Shown: one piece after another, positions 54,721 to 62,345 of the stretch
Position numbering within the stretch: position 1 is the stretch's first letter
Layout of the letters: each line of letters begins with the position of its first letter
The notes under the pieces: generated by a model
What the model saw: only the letters and a program-made list of their open reading frames with translations
The model's database searches: none
What the model was told of the DNA's origin: nothing
Position numbers and translations under genes: made by a program
Virus record (IMG/VR): IMGVR_UViG_3300020060_000010
Coordinates: 1 to 64,000 of that record
Source of the DNA: a virus
Reading direction: 5' to 3' (one strand)
Length of the DNA stretch: 64,000 nt

Positions 54721-54911
54721 TGATCGGCCAGCGGCTCGTGATCGACCCGGTAGAGTGTGAGTGTACCGACTGTATCCTAGGCGATTCCGTGCCCGCTGAC
54801 AGGCTCACAGAGCGTCGCAAGGATCGTGTGGCGCAGGATGATCCGGGTGTGATTGATCGTACCGGCTACAGTGAGCGAGACTGGGACCAAATCTTGCTGA
54901 CCAGTATGTGA
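54720..54911 (+). CDS. small Cys-containing protein, 63 aa
   Basis: CECTDC motif; charged C-terminus. Coupled to the preceding gene. Confidence 0.55.
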   Translation: MIGQRLVIDPVECECTDCILGDSVPADRLTERRKDRVAQDDPGVIDRTGYSERDWDQILLTSM

Positions 54912-54919
54912 GACGGGGC

Positions 54920-54948
54920 TTGACTTGCCCAGTCGGCAGGCGTAGAGT
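54920..54948 (+). promoter_or_regulatory. rightward promoter 5
   Basis: TTGACT-N17-TAGAGT. Confidence 0.55.
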
Positions 54949-54949
54949 A

Positions 54950-55121
54950 AAACTTAATAGAACAGCAGGGAAGCCGAGAGGCAGAGTAGGTCCAGGGTCA
55001 GGCCGTAAAGCGTCGGGCGGACAGAAAACTCTCGGTAGTTTCAATTCTCGATAGCGCGACATAGAGAAATGTCTCTATCGGGAGTTGTGATTCAAAACCC
55101 TAACGAGAGATAGGCGAGACA
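54950..55121 (+). other. 170-nt leader before the 40-aa gene
   Basis: Contains an ATAGAGA-AATG-TCTCTAT hairpin at 55063-55080. No ORF with an SD. Confidence 0.35.
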
Positions 55122-55244
55122 ATGAAGGTTCGCGCGTTGATCGTAATCTTTTGTTCTATTGCAGCACTTATCGGCTTTCTACTGCCGCCGGACCCTTGGC
55201 AAGCAATTGCGGATGCCATTCGATCTTACTACACTTATAACTAA
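55122..55244 (+). CDS. small exported or membrane protein, 40 aa
   Basis: N-terminal hydrophobic helix (ALIVIFCSIAALIGFLL), then a short aromatic tail. SD AGGCGAGACA. Confidence 0.55.
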   Translation: MKVRALIVIFCSIAALIGFLLPPDPWQAIADAIRSYYTYN

Positions 55245-55264
55245 GAAAACGAGAGGAAATCGAC

Positions 55265-55510
55265 GTGCTGACCGAATACTACCAACTGACAATCGACAGA
55301 GACAATCATCCCCGCGTCACTGAGACGTTTCCGAGCGCGCGGGAGGCGTGGACGTTTGTACTGTCTCAGTATCCTACCCTCACCACATTCTCTGCCGGAC
55401 TGGCAACTGGCCTACGGATGGCCGACTACCCGACGCGCGTAGAGTTTGACCTTGACTACAGCGGAGGATACATCACCGCGTCAGTGGAGCGTGTTGTCCC
55501 TGTCTCATGA
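55265..55510 (+). CDS. hypothetical protein, 81 aa, GTG start
   Basis: SD GAGAGGAAATC. Alpha/beta pattern. Unknown. Confidence 0.6.
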   Translation: MLTEYYQLTIDRDNHPRVTETFPSAREAWTFVLSQYPTLTTFSAGLATGLRMADYPTRVEFDLDYSGGYITASVERVVPVS

Positions 55511-55521
55511 TGCGGACAGGC

Positions 55522-55550
55522 TTGACACCGGACTGACGCGGGTATAGATT
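55522..55550 (+). promoter_or_regulatory. rightward promoter 6
   Basis: TTGACA-N17-TAGATT. Confidence 0.65.
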
Positions 55551-55582
55551 AGTTCTTACAAGCCAAACGAAAGGGCAAGACA

Positions 55583-55768
55583 ATGGGAAAGTCAAAGCGA
55601 GACCTTGACCAGGACTGGCGAAACTACGGTCCGAACGAAGGCTACGCGCAAGCGATGGCGGACCTGAGAAAGTCTGGCGCGGCAGGGTTTCATATCCCGA
55701 CCCCGAATCGTGAACGCCAGAGAGGGCAGGCTACACGCCGCGCCATCCGTGACCAGTGGGAAGGGTAG
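55583..55768 (+). CDS. hypothetical charged protein, 61 aa
   Basis: SD AAAGGGCAAGAC. Unknown. Confidence 0.6.
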   Translation: MGKSKRDLDQDWRNYGPNEGYAQAMADLRKSGAAGFHIPTPNRERQRGQATRRAIRDQWEG

Positions 55769-55773
55769 GGACC

Positions 55774-55920
55774 ATGCTCTACATCGTCGCCAACGGCCCC
55801 ACCAATGCCCGCAGGATCGCTGCTGAGCAGTCAGGCGGACGTCCGGTCAAGTTCGTTCGTACCCTGTGTGTGCCTGGTCAGGGACGCACGTATGAATTCA
55901 AAATCCTGCCCAGCATGTAA
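55774..55920 (+). CDS. hypothetical protein, 48 aa
   Basis: MLYIVANGPTNARRIA start, like MLYTIV at 56394, so possibly a related pair. SD GGAAGGGTAGGG. Confidence 0.55.
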   Translation: MLYIVANGPTNARRIAAEQSGGRPVKFVRTLCVPGQGRTYEFKILPSM

Positions 55921-55928
55921 GATACCGG

Positions 55929-55957
55929 TTGACATCCCGCCGGACCTGAGATAAATT
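55929..55957 (+). promoter_or_regulatory. rightward promoter 7
   Basis: TTGACA-N17-TAAATT. Confidence 0.6.
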
Positions 55958-55999
55958 ACTACCAACAGTAAAGAAACCAAAACTTTAAGGGAGAAAGAA

Positions 56000-56308
56000 A
56001 TGACCGACTTCTATGTGTCCCGCGAATCGTTCGACAACTTCACGGACGAGAATATCACTCTTGCGGAGTTGGTAGAGTCCGAGCTTACCGACAATAAGTT
56101 GCACGAGTTGCATGACAGTGACCTTGACGAGATTTACGGCACTGTGACCGTGGCGGGATATGAGTATGATACTGCCCGCGCTCTGAAGTCCCTTGACGAA
56201 GTCGCGTATAACGAGAGCTTCAATAATTTTATCGATGCGGAGTGCAAGAACACCGGTTACGGTTCGATCGTTTCCATTGACCCCGAAACGGGTAGCGAAG
56301 ATTACTGA
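56000..56308 (+). CDS. acidic protein, 102 aa
   Basis: SD AAGGGAGAAAGAA. Strongly acidic (DEIYGTV, DSDLDEI). ArdA-like or DNA-mimic functions are conceivable but unproven. Confidence 0.6.
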   Translation: MTDFYVSRESFDNFTDENITLAELVESELTDNKLHELHDSDLDEIYGTVTVAGYEYDTARALKSLDEVAYNESFNNFIDAECKNTGYGSIVSIDPETGSEDY

Positions 56309-56325
56309 CCTCCGAGAGCTTGCTT

Positions 56326-56354
56326 GCCCTAGGAATGTCCCCCGCATCCTAGGG
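56326..56354. terminator. 8-bp hairpin, possible attenuator
   Basis: CCCTAGGA / TCCTAGGG with a 13-nt loop between two genes; no T run. Confidence 0.4.
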
Positions 56355-56393
56355 TGGGTTAGACCCCGGCAGGACCTATGAGAGGCTCACAGC

Positions 56394-56537
56394 ATGCTCT
56401 ACACCATTGTAACGACTGACCGTGCAGGACTCGTCACAGCCAAGCATGAGCGCCTGACCAAGGATCAAGCGGACGCGCTGGCACTCAGTATCGAGCTTCC
56501 TGCCGGACACAAGATCACGCGGCGAGAGTCAAAGTAG
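56394..56537 (+). CDS. hypothetical protein, 47 aa
   Basis: MLYTIVTTDRAGLV start. SD GAGAGGCTCACAGC. Unknown. Confidence 0.55.
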   Translation: MLYTIVTTDRAGLVTAKHERLTKDQADALALSIELPAGHKITRRESK

Positions 56538-56563
56538 AAAGAGTCTCATCATCCGGACAGGAC

Positions 56564-56592
56564 TTGACGGCACCGAAAGACTAGAGTAGGTT
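56564..56592 (+). promoter_or_regulatory. rightward promoter 8
   Basis: TTGACG-N17-TAGGTT. Confidence 0.6.
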
Positions 56593-56632
56593 AGTACTTA
56601 GAGGGAGAGAGACTCCCAAACGAGAGGAAACC

Positions 56633-56887
56633 ATGATGACACGGCACTCCAATTGGGACGATTACCGGACCGAAGCAGAGTATTGGACGGTAGTCGACAC
56701 GTTCAGCGGTCAGGCCACGGTCTACGTCTCCAAGGCAGGAGGCGGAACGATTGGCAAAGAATACTCCGGCACCTGGTACGTTGAAATTCAGCTCAACGGA
56801 GAGATCTACTGGGAGTCTATTGAAACCGGTATGCCGCACGATCACGACCGTGTTGCTAAGCTAGCAGTCGACCTTAAGTTTGATTGA
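56633..56887 (+). CDS. hypothetical protein, 84 aa
   Basis: SD GAGAGGAAACC; beta-rich. Unknown. Confidence 0.6.
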   Translation: MMTRHSNWDDYRTEAEYWTVVDTFSGQATVYVSKAGGGTIGKEYSGTWYVEIQLNGEIYWESIETGMPHDHDRVAKLAVDLKFD

Positions 56888-56921
56888 TCGCCGTCTGAGC
56901 AATTTTGATTCCCGACTGGGG

Positions 56922-56951
56922 TTGACACTCAGTCGGGTTTCATGATAGCTT
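56922..56951 (+). promoter_or_regulatory. rightward promoter 9
   Basis: TTGACA-N18-TAGCTT. Confidence 0.65.
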
Positions 56952-56984
56952 CAGATCAACGTCAAACCAACGAAGGATACGGAA

Positions 56985-57308
56985 ATGTTCTCAGATAAGG
57001 CAGTCGCAAAGTTCACTGTCGGAGTAGTCGCAGTTGTGGCAGTTGTGGCGGGTGGATCATGGGTCTATAACCAGAACGTCCAGAGCGCGGCGGAGGCTAA
57101 CAAGCCGGTAGCGATTGACGCCTGCACAGCGGCCATCCGTTCCCGCGTCCCTGCTGCCACTGTGAGCGGCTCGGAAGCGTTCGGCTCACTGGCAGACGGC
57201 TTCACTGTGACAGGCCGTGTGAGCGTCGCAGGCGTCTCTGCCAGCTACGTCGGAGACGTGGTCAAGCGTGGCGACAGTCTAATCTGTACGATTGTCAGCG
57301 CTGGCTGA
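56985..57308 (+). CDS. membrane-anchored or secreted small protein, 107 aa
   Basis: One N-terminal TM/signal segment (FTVGVVAVVAVVAGGSWVY), then an extracytoplasmic domain with two cysteines, like DUF4333-type actinobacterial proteins. SD AAGGATACGGAA. Confidence 0.65.
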   Translation: MFSDKAVAKFTVGVVAVVAVVAGGSWVYNQNVQSAAEANKPVAIDACTAAIRSRVPAATVSGSEAFGSLADGFTVTGRVSVAGVSASYVGDVVKRGDSLICTIVSAG

Positions 57309-57334
57309 GACTGTCCACATCGCAAGATGACGCC

Positions 57335-57363
57335 TTGACAGGCTCAGTCCGGCAGGATAGATT
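57335..57363 (+). promoter_or_regulatory. rightward promoter 10
   Basis: TTGACA-N17-TAGATT. Confidence 0.65.
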
Positions 57364-57395
57364 GATCCTAACGAACCAAACGAGAGGTTAAGACA

Positions 57396-57590
57396 ATGCG
57401 ACCCTACTCTTTCTTTAATGACTCTGAACTTGACGGACAGATCGACGCGATGCATGCCTGTGGAGAGGATCTGACCAACGTTCTCTATGAGAAGTCTCTC
57501 CGGCTGGCAGGCTTTCCGGATGCCCGTTACAAGGCTGTCGGCTGGGGCGAGGATAAGACTTGCGAGCGCGTGGCCCCGTGGATTGACTGA
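57396..57590 (+). CDS. hypothetical protein, 64 aa
   Basis: SD GAGAGGTTAAGAC. Unknown. Confidence 0.6.
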   Translation: MRPYSFFNDSELDGQIDAMHACGEDLTNVLYEKSLRLAGFPDARYKAVGWGEDKTCERVAPWID

Positions 57591-57649
57591 GCCTACGAAA
57601 AGGCGTGAAAAGCCTATGTTTTTGCGTAATAAAGATATGACAGAAACTA

Positions 57650-57678
57650 TTGACAGAGTTTGAAACTCAGATTACAAT
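57650..57678 (+). promoter_or_regulatory. rightward promoter 11
   Basis: TTGACA-N17-TACAAT. Confidence 0.7.
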
Positions 57679-57712
57679 CGCACATATCAAACCACTATCT
57701 AAGGATATCGCT

Positions 57713-57991
57713 ATGAATGCTGCAGACATCGTGATCGGCCAGGACATCATGGTAATGAAGGATGAAAGCGGGCTAGGCTTTCCGGCGGTCGTGAGCATCG
57801 TTTCTGCTAGCGTCCTAAACCATCCGAGCGGTGTCTCCCACCGTGTCATTGTGACCAATGGGGACGGGCACTACGGGGTTGGCTACGTGGTCCAGCGAGG
57901 GTCAGCCAAGCCACGGGTGATGATTCGGGAGGAAGCGGACTTCCACAATGAGTTTGCCATTTCCGACTCCGCTGACCGAGACTGGAACTAA
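57713..57991 (+). CDS. hypothetical beta-rich protein, 92 aa
   Basis: MNAADIVIGQ start after SD AAGGATATCGCT, downstream of promoter 11. SH3-like appearance. Unknown. Confidence 0.55.
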   Translation: MNAADIVIGQDIMVMKDESGLGFPAVVSIVSASVLNHPSGVSHRVIVTNGDGHYGVGYVVQRGSAKPRVMIREEADFHNEFAISDSADRDWN

Positions 57992-58004
57992 TTTTCAGTA
58001 GCCC

Positions 58005-58034
58005 TTGACAGGCAACCGGCGGGCGTGACATGAT
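58005..58034 (+). promoter_or_regulatory. rightward promoter 12
   Basis: TTGACA-N18-CATGAT. Confidence 0.5.
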
Positions 58035-58079
58035 GAAAGCTTAGCCTCAAATCGGCAGTCCAAGATGTGAGACAGGCAC

Positions 58080-58109
58080 TTGACTCCCTAGGCGGGTAGG
58101 GAGTAAGCT
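58080..58109 (+). promoter_or_regulatory. rightward promoter 13
   Basis: TTGACT-N18-TAAGCT. Confidence 0.5.
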
Positions 58110-58141
58110 ACAGTTAACGGATCGAAACAAGGGGAGAAATC

Positions 58142-58315
58142 ATGAGCAAGCAAAGCGTACTGAACCGGATCAATGACTTTCTCAACGGCATGGCTGACGG
58201 AGTCGCGGCGGAGGTAGTCAAGGATACTGGCCTGGTCTACGTGGCGGGTCAGGGTGCCCTTGACGCTGACCAGTACGCGGAGTACCTCGCGGGAGAAGAG
58301 ACGTCCACATCCTGA
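58142..58315 (+). CDS. hypothetical protein, 57 aa
   Basis: SD AAGGGGAGAAATC. Unknown. Confidence 0.55.
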   Translation: MSKQSVLNRINDFLNGMADGVAAEVVKDTGLVYVAGQGALDADQYAEYLAGEETSTS

Positions 58316-58323
58316 GATAGCAC

Positions 58324-58352
58324 TTGACCAGGCAGGACAGACAGAGTAGGCT
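58324..58352 (+). promoter_or_regulatory. rightward promoter 14
   Basis: TTGACC-N17-TAGGCT. Confidence 0.5.
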
Positions 58353-58386
58353 ACAGCTAAGAAGTCAAACACACCAGGGAGTCAAA

Positions 58387-58647
58387 ATGTTCGAATTGCG
58401 AATCGTCGGAGGAAGCATCCGGAAGCCGGTTGACCACACGGAAGAGTTTGACTCGGTCGAGGCAGCATGGAGCGCGGCTGGACAGATTACCAAGGCTTGC
58501 CAGTATGATTTGGGATACATGCGAGCACTAGGTCAGCACGGCAACACGGACGTTCTGCACTCGGTTGAGACCAACGCCGGATTGACCTACCGGGTGAGTG
58601 TGACCGGACCGGATCAGGTTGCAGGCAAGCCCCAGACTGACCGGTAA
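58387..58647 (+). CDS. hypothetical protein, 86 aa
   Basis: SD CAGGGAGTCAAA. Alpha/beta pattern. Unknown. Confidence 0.6.
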   Translation: MFELRIVGGSIRKPVDHTEEFDSVEAAWSAAGQITKACQYDLGYMRALGQHGNTDVLHSVETNAGLTYRVSVTGPDQVAGKPQTDR

Positions 58648-58675
58648 CGAGTTGTCCACGATGTGAGATCCGGGC

Positions 58676-58704
58676 TTGACACTGAGCCCGGACTCACGTA
58701 AGTT
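58676..58704 (+). promoter_or_regulatory. rightward promoter 15
   Basis: TTGACA-N17-TAAGTT. Confidence 0.6.
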
Positions 58705-58747
58705 TTGTCTTAGCGGGAGAGATAGTCTCTCCGGCAGAGAGGTAGAA

Positions 58748-58954
58748 ATGAACACCCTTGATTATCTCCGCTGGATGGGCGAGGATTCGGTCTATGTTCG
58801 GTCCGCTGACCTGCTCACTGACGTTGTGGTCACTGACCACTACCGGAACGTGATTGCCAGTTTCAAGGATTGCACCGATGCCGAAGCTGACAAAATCATG
58901 GCAAGCTTTCCGGTCAAGGTGGGCGAGATTATCGGCAGGGTCGAACACTACTGA
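58748..58954 (+). CDS. hypothetical acidic protein, 68 aa
   Basis: SD AGAGAGGTAGAA. Unknown. Confidence 0.6.
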   Translation: MNTLDYLRWMGEDSVYVRSADLLTDVVVTDHYRNVIASFKDCTDAEADKIMASFPVKVGEIIGRVEHY

Positions 58955-59027
58955 CCGCTTTGGTAGCCCATCCGATGGGTGGGTTGCCATGGCAGGCCAG
59001 AACGGCACCAACAGAGGAGGCAGAGAC

Positions 59028-59222
59028 ATGAGTAACGATGACAACCCCTACACGTGTACGGGAGAGGCTCAAAAGATGGGCAAGGGAGAGCGGGTGAGGG
59101 ACATCTTGTTCCATGGTCTGGTCCTTCCCCTGGTCGGGGCGGCATCGGTGATCGTAGGTCTCTACGCGGGAATGACACTCGATTCATTCCTAGGACTGTC
59201 TCGGCTGGTTTACGGGAAGTAG
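59028..59222 (+). CDS. small membrane protein, 64 aa
   Basis: A C-terminal TM helix (VLPLVGAASVIVGLYAGM). SD AGAGGAGGCAGAGAC. Confidence 0.55.
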   Translation: MSNDDNPYTCTGEAQKMGKGERVRDILFHGLVLPLVGAASVIVGLYAGMTLDSFLGLSRLVYGK

Positions 59223-59265
59223 GAAAACTGCCAAGAAGTTGGCAGGAAACTAGCGGGTAAACCAC

Positions 59266-59294
59266 TTGACACGGCAGGCAGGGACCGGTAATGT
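59266..59294 (+). promoter_or_regulatory. rightward promoter 16
   Basis: TTGACA-N17-TAATGT, 20 nt before the 14-bp inverted repeat. Confidence 0.65.
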
Positions 59295-59316
59295 TTGCCT
59301 TGCGGGGATGAAAACT

Positions 59317-59450
59317 TAACAGAGAGTCGGCCAAGAGAATACGGCGACAGACCCGAAAGGGCTCACGTCGATAGGGTGTCAGCGACAGATACTAAATCCG
59401 GCAGACCCGGTACCCGTCAAACCATGGTAGTAACCACCGACTCTCTGTTA
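59317..59450 (+). ncRNA. structured leader closed by a 14-bp perfect helix
   Basis: 59317-59330 (TAACAGAGAGTCGG) is perfectly complementary to 59437-59450. The 106 nt between contain CCCGAAAGGG and GACCCGGTACCCGTC-type smaller stems. Promoter upstream, small ORF and terminator downstream. Confidence 0.6.
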
Positions 59451-59488
59451 GATCTTCACTCTCGACCGAACCGACGAAAGGCAAGACA

Positions 59489-59572
59489 ATGGCTGCACCT
59501 GCTACTTGTTCGGGAAACGGAACGTGTGACCCGCGCATCCCTCACATTTGTTACAAGGGAACCAAAGCCTGA
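59489..59572 (+). CDS. 27-aa Cys-containing peptide
   Basis: SD GAAAGGCAAGAC. Three cysteines (CSGNGTCDPRIPHIC). Unknown; expressed after the structured leader and before a strong terminator. Confidence 0.5.
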   Translation: MAAPATCSGNGTCDPRIPHICYKGTKA

Positions 59573-59592
59573 CAGACCAGCAAGACAGGATG

Positions 59593-59618
59593 GCCCCGCT
59601 ACGGCGGGGTTTTCTTGC
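59593..59618 (+). terminator. intrinsic terminator
   Basis: CCCCG-loop-CGGGG followed by TTTTCTT. Confidence 0.85.
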
Positions 59619-59940
59619 GTCCTGGCGCGCGTCTCTGACCTTGGCATGTCTGACCTGGACTGATGTACGGGAAGAGTCCTGAGCGGGCCGTGGCGGGCTG
59701 GCTACCCTCCGGCAGGGAGGGTCGGGCGTGAGCTTGCGAGCGACCGGGGTGGGTTGGGAGAGTCATCCCAAAGGATGGTCACTCAGTAGTATGAAGTATG
59801 TGATAAGGGATTGATGGTAGACAGATAGGTAGAACAAATGATAGGTTGGAAGGGATGAGTAAGAATAAACGTGCAACCAAGAGTTGCGCTTAGGGTTCAA
59901 ACCAACATATTGAAGGATATCGATTTGAAAGGTGGTGATA
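59619..59940. other. gene-free stretch with hairpins
   Basis: ACCCTCC-GGCAG-GGAGGGT (59711-59729) and GCAAC/GTTGC (about 59875-59889). No convincing ORF. Confidence 0.35.
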
Positions 59941-60213
59941 ATGATGGTCGAAAGGGTCATCAAACTTAGACATTCTCTCGCATTCCACGCGCGTAAAGGC
60001 GCTGAATTGTTCCCTGACGACGTGCCTACGGGGAAACGGATATGCAAAGGCAAATGTGGTCTAGCCCTGCCTACGGGGAAGTTCTATACGTGGAAAGACC
60101 AGAGAGATAACCGCACCTATACCCGTACAGAATGCAAAGACTGTCACCTAGATAAGACCAATGAAGCGAGACGTAATAGGAAAGGCAAAGGGGTGCCTAC
60201 GGGGACAGAATAG
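59941..60213 (+). CDS. small zinc-finger protein, 90 aa
   Basis: C-x3-C ... C-x2-C (CKGKC, CKDCH) resembles treble-clef/HNH-type zinc cores without the catalytic HH. SD AAAGGTGGTGAT. Three PTG tripeptides are encoded by the GCCTACGGGG DNA repeat. Confidence 0.55.
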   Translation: MMVERVIKLRHSLAFHARKGAELFPDDVPTGKRICKGKCGLALPTGKFYTWKDQRDNRTYTRTECKDCHLDKTNEARRNRKGKGVPTGTE

Positions 60214-60326
60214 AACTCTCTCCGCATGCCTACGGGGATTGATATGGGTATGCCTACGGGGAATGGGAAAGGCTATTCAATGCACTCTATTGACCCGCCT
60301 ATTCATGTCCACGCATGCCTACGGGG
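60024..60326 (+). repeat. six direct copies of GCCTACGGGG
   Basis: Exact copies begin at 60024, 60069, 60195, 60228, 60252 and 60317. Three lie in the zinc-finger ORF, three after its stop; the last is in a different frame, so selection is probably at DNA level. Confidence 0.8.
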
Positions 60327-60453
60327 CGGCATCCATATCAAGGGCTAGATGCCTCTATGCGGGACCAGTAGACAGCTACCCATACAGACACACCATGGCA
60401 GGGGTCAACGCTCTCTAGGGTGGCACACAGGGGCAGGGAGGAGTGGTGCTGCT

Positions 60454-60543
60454 GTGAGTGCAGGCGCTGTAGGGGCACGTGTAGGGCGTCCAGTGGCGTT
60501 AGGTAGCCTAGCTATGTGGTTTGATGTCGAGTTCGAGTTGTAG
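60454..60543 (+). CDS. doubtful 29-aa frame, GTG start
   Basis: SD GGGAGG is 12 nt upstream of a GTG. Weak evidence. Confidence 0.25.
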   Translation: MSAGAVGARVGRPVALGSLAMWFDVEFEL

Positions 60544-60624
60544 GCGGGGTGGAGGGGATGGGGCGCGTTAGATACACCCCCAGCGAAACAGAGGCTGGCC
60601 CTCCCTCTTTTCGTAAATGGGCGT

Positions 60625-60764
60625 ATTCCGTGGACACCGGAATGTCAAAAGTGTACCGAAAGTGGTACGGTTTTGACACGAGAAAATCCCCAAGTCGGAA
60701 TAAGAGGCTGGCTATTCCGAGTTATCATTTAACGAGCTTGTCATCTATTAAAGGATATGACAAG
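60625..60764 (+). ncRNA. four consecutive strong hairpins
   Basis: ATTCCG/CGGAAT (60625-60643), GTCAAAA+GTACC/GGTAC+TTTTGAC (60644-60677), GGAATA/TATTCC (60697-60718), CTTGTCAT/ATGACAAG (60737-60764). The strand is unknown. An 84-codon plus frame through it lacks an SD. Confidence 0.5.
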
Positions 60765-60944
60765 TTGAAGCAAGTTATTTGTCACTTCCGCTCGACATGG
60801 TAAATATCCGAGGATAATCTTCTATGTTTTAGTGATATCATAGTTCACAATAAGGGCCAGTTCATTATTTTTATAAACAGTCTTAAGTTGAACGTAGCCA
60901 TGTTTCTCGAACTGACCTGTTTCTTCTCTGAGGAAACGGAGAAA
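60765..60944. other. AT-rich gene-free stretch
   Basis: No ORF with SD and no promoter clearly seen. Confidence 0.3.
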
Positions 60945-60978
60945 CAAGAAAACCCCGCCGGATCTACCGGAACGGGGC
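60945..60978 (-). terminator. intrinsic terminator of the 61-kb RNA
   Basis: CCCCGTTCCGG / TCCGGCGGGG stem followed by TTTTCTTG on the minus strand. Confidence 0.85.
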
Positions 60979-61290
60979 CAGCGAGCACCTGTGGCTTTAA
61001 CCACAGATGAGCTTACTCTTGCGCCTCACCTCGGAATCAGTAGTGGCTTATCCGAAGTCTCTTGACTTGGTAGATTTCTCAGAGGCTCTACCTGCCCGCT
61101 GGTCTCACGTTCCCAGCAAACGCCTGGAGCCATCACTACAAGGCCACAGGAACTTCTTCTGTTTTTTTGACTTAGCCACGGTCCACATGGGGGGCCGCAA
61201 GCAGCACGACTAAGTCTTATCTCCTGTGCCGGAGTCCTGCGAGGCTCCTCCCATTTGAGCATTCTTTCGAAGAGGCTTGGGAGGATGTCT
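60979..61290 (-). ncRNA. candidate structured ncRNA, about 300 nt
   Basis: Ends in a strong terminator. Helices: CTGTGG-TTAAAG-CCACAG, GGTAGA/TCTACC, GACTTAG (about 61210)/CTAAGTC (about 61169) and GGAGCC/GGCTCC. Overlapping frames (68 codons plus, 78 codons minus) lack SDs. Not tmRNA, RNase P or group I intron by motif inspection. Confidence 0.5.
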
Positions 61291-61305
61291 ATTATTTCTA
61301 TTCTA

Positions 61306-61374
61306 TCATCCGAAATAGAACCTGTATACCTTTAGATGATACTTCTTCAACCACTCTGCCTCGTCCGGGTGCAT
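61306..61374 (-). CDS. 22-aa peptide
   Basis: SD GAGGTAGTC precedes the ATG; sits between the 57-aa gene and the ncRNA. Possibly a leader. Confidence 0.4.
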   Translation of the reverse strand: MHPDEAEWLKKYHLKVYRFYFG

Positions 61375-61384
61375 GACTACCTCA

Positions 61385-61558
61385 TTAGAGATATCGCCTG
61401 GCGGGCGTGAGCGGAGCGAGCGGGTTCTCTTCATCCGGCTCGTCGTAGTACCATTCATCCGGCAGTGGGCCAGTAGAGTTGAGGTATTCGGCGTATTCTT
61501 CTTTGGTCAGGACGCGGAAACGAAGTTGATCTTTGGGTTTACCCGGCGATTTAGTCAC
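61385..61558 (-). CDS. hypothetical protein, 57 aa, GTG start
   Basis: GTGA-coupled to the upstream gene. Pro/Glu-rich. Unknown. Confidence 0.5.
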   Translation of the reverse strand: MTKSPGKPKDQLRFRVLTKEEYAEYLNSTGPLPDEWYYDEPDEENPLAPLTPARRYL

Positions 61559-61911
61559 GCTTGGTTCTCCCGTACGTGTTTAACCCACTCGCGAGTTACC
61601 TCAATGATGGTTGGCTCGTGTGATCGCGCTCTGTCCGTCTGCACCCAGCCGATGTTGAATCGATCAAAGGCTTCATCGCAGTCACAGAAGTAGTCTGCAC
61701 TGAATGGCTCGTTCCACCCATCACCATCCGCGCTTACCTCTAGTTTGTGATACTCGTTGAAGAGCATGTAAGCCATGGCCTCTTCATAGATTTCCGCGTC
61801 AGAGCACTTGTCGATTGGACGGCATCCATTCTCGTCAATTTCTCCACTGGCCAGCAGTCGCTCGTACTCGTTGTGCGCATCTGGATCAAGACTATCCCAA
61901 AACTCAATCAT
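61555..61911 (-). CDS. hypothetical acidic protein, 118 aa
   Basis: Contains CDCDEAF; acidic. Overlaps the next gene by 8 nt. Confidence 0.6.
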   Translation of the reverse strand: MIEFWDSLDPDAHNEYERLLASGEIDENGCRPIDKCSDAEIYEEAMAYMLFNEYHKLEVSADGDGWNEPFSADYFCDCDEAFDRFNIGWVQTDRARSHEPTIIEVTREWVKHVRENQA

Positions 61912-62122
61912 TGATCGGCAGATCTCTTGTGTTCAAGACAGGCTTATCGAATGCCGCAATGAAGTACTCGACATCATTCTTTAGCTCGTCAATGGTCTCA
62001 CCAGATGGCGTGACAGGATTTGACCAAAGCCAAATCTCTCCGTTATCGTTATAGTAGATTTCATGGATCTGGAGTAGCCCGTCCTTATCATTCTGAACTA
62101 CTCTGTGGTTCCAGTGACTCAT
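61904..62122 (-). CDS. hypothetical protein, 72 aa
   Basis: The MSHWNHRVVQNDKDG start after SD AGGAGCACA resembles a widespread small-protein family in bacteria and phages. Unknown. Confidence 0.6.
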   Translation of the reverse strand: MSHWNHRVVQNDKDGLLQIHEIYYNDNGEIWLWSNPVTPSGETIDELKNDVEYFIAAFDKPVLNTRDLPIND

Positions 62123-62345
62123 TGTGCTCCTCCTTCTTTTCGCGTCTCCAGGTGATAAAATTCTTGCCATAGACGAATCCATAGGCTAGCGCCGAGATAA
62201 TAAATCCGTACTGTACAGTAACACAGGCATAGACAATCCACAAGACCTGAGCGGCCAATCCTACAAGCCAGCCCCACGCATTCTTCTTACCTGCGATCCA
62301 AAGGCCAGCGATGCCGACCGCAGCCAATACCAAAGACCATACCAC
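62088..62345 (-). CDS. membrane protein, 85 aa
   Basis: Two to three TM helices (LVLAAVGIAGLWIAG; GLAAQVLWIVYACV). Resembles a small nicotinamide-transporter-like or holin-like membrane protein; not resolved. Confidence 0.6.
   Translation of the reverse strand: MVWSLVLAAVGIAGLWIAGKKNAWGWLVGLAAQVLWIVYACVTVQYGFIISALAYGFVYGKNFITWRREKKEEHNESLEPQSSSE

Noticed and set aside
60549-60803. 84-aa plus-strand protein
   Set aside because: No SD, and the DNA is taken up by four perfect hairpins; better explained as structure.
61007-61262. 68-aa (plus) and 78-aa (minus) proteins
   Set aside because: No SD on either, atypical composition, and overlap with a strongly structured region ending in a terminator.
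60979-61290. tmRNA
   Set aside because: No TTCGAC-type 5' end, no Ala-Ala-stop tag ORF and no T arm near the 3' end.
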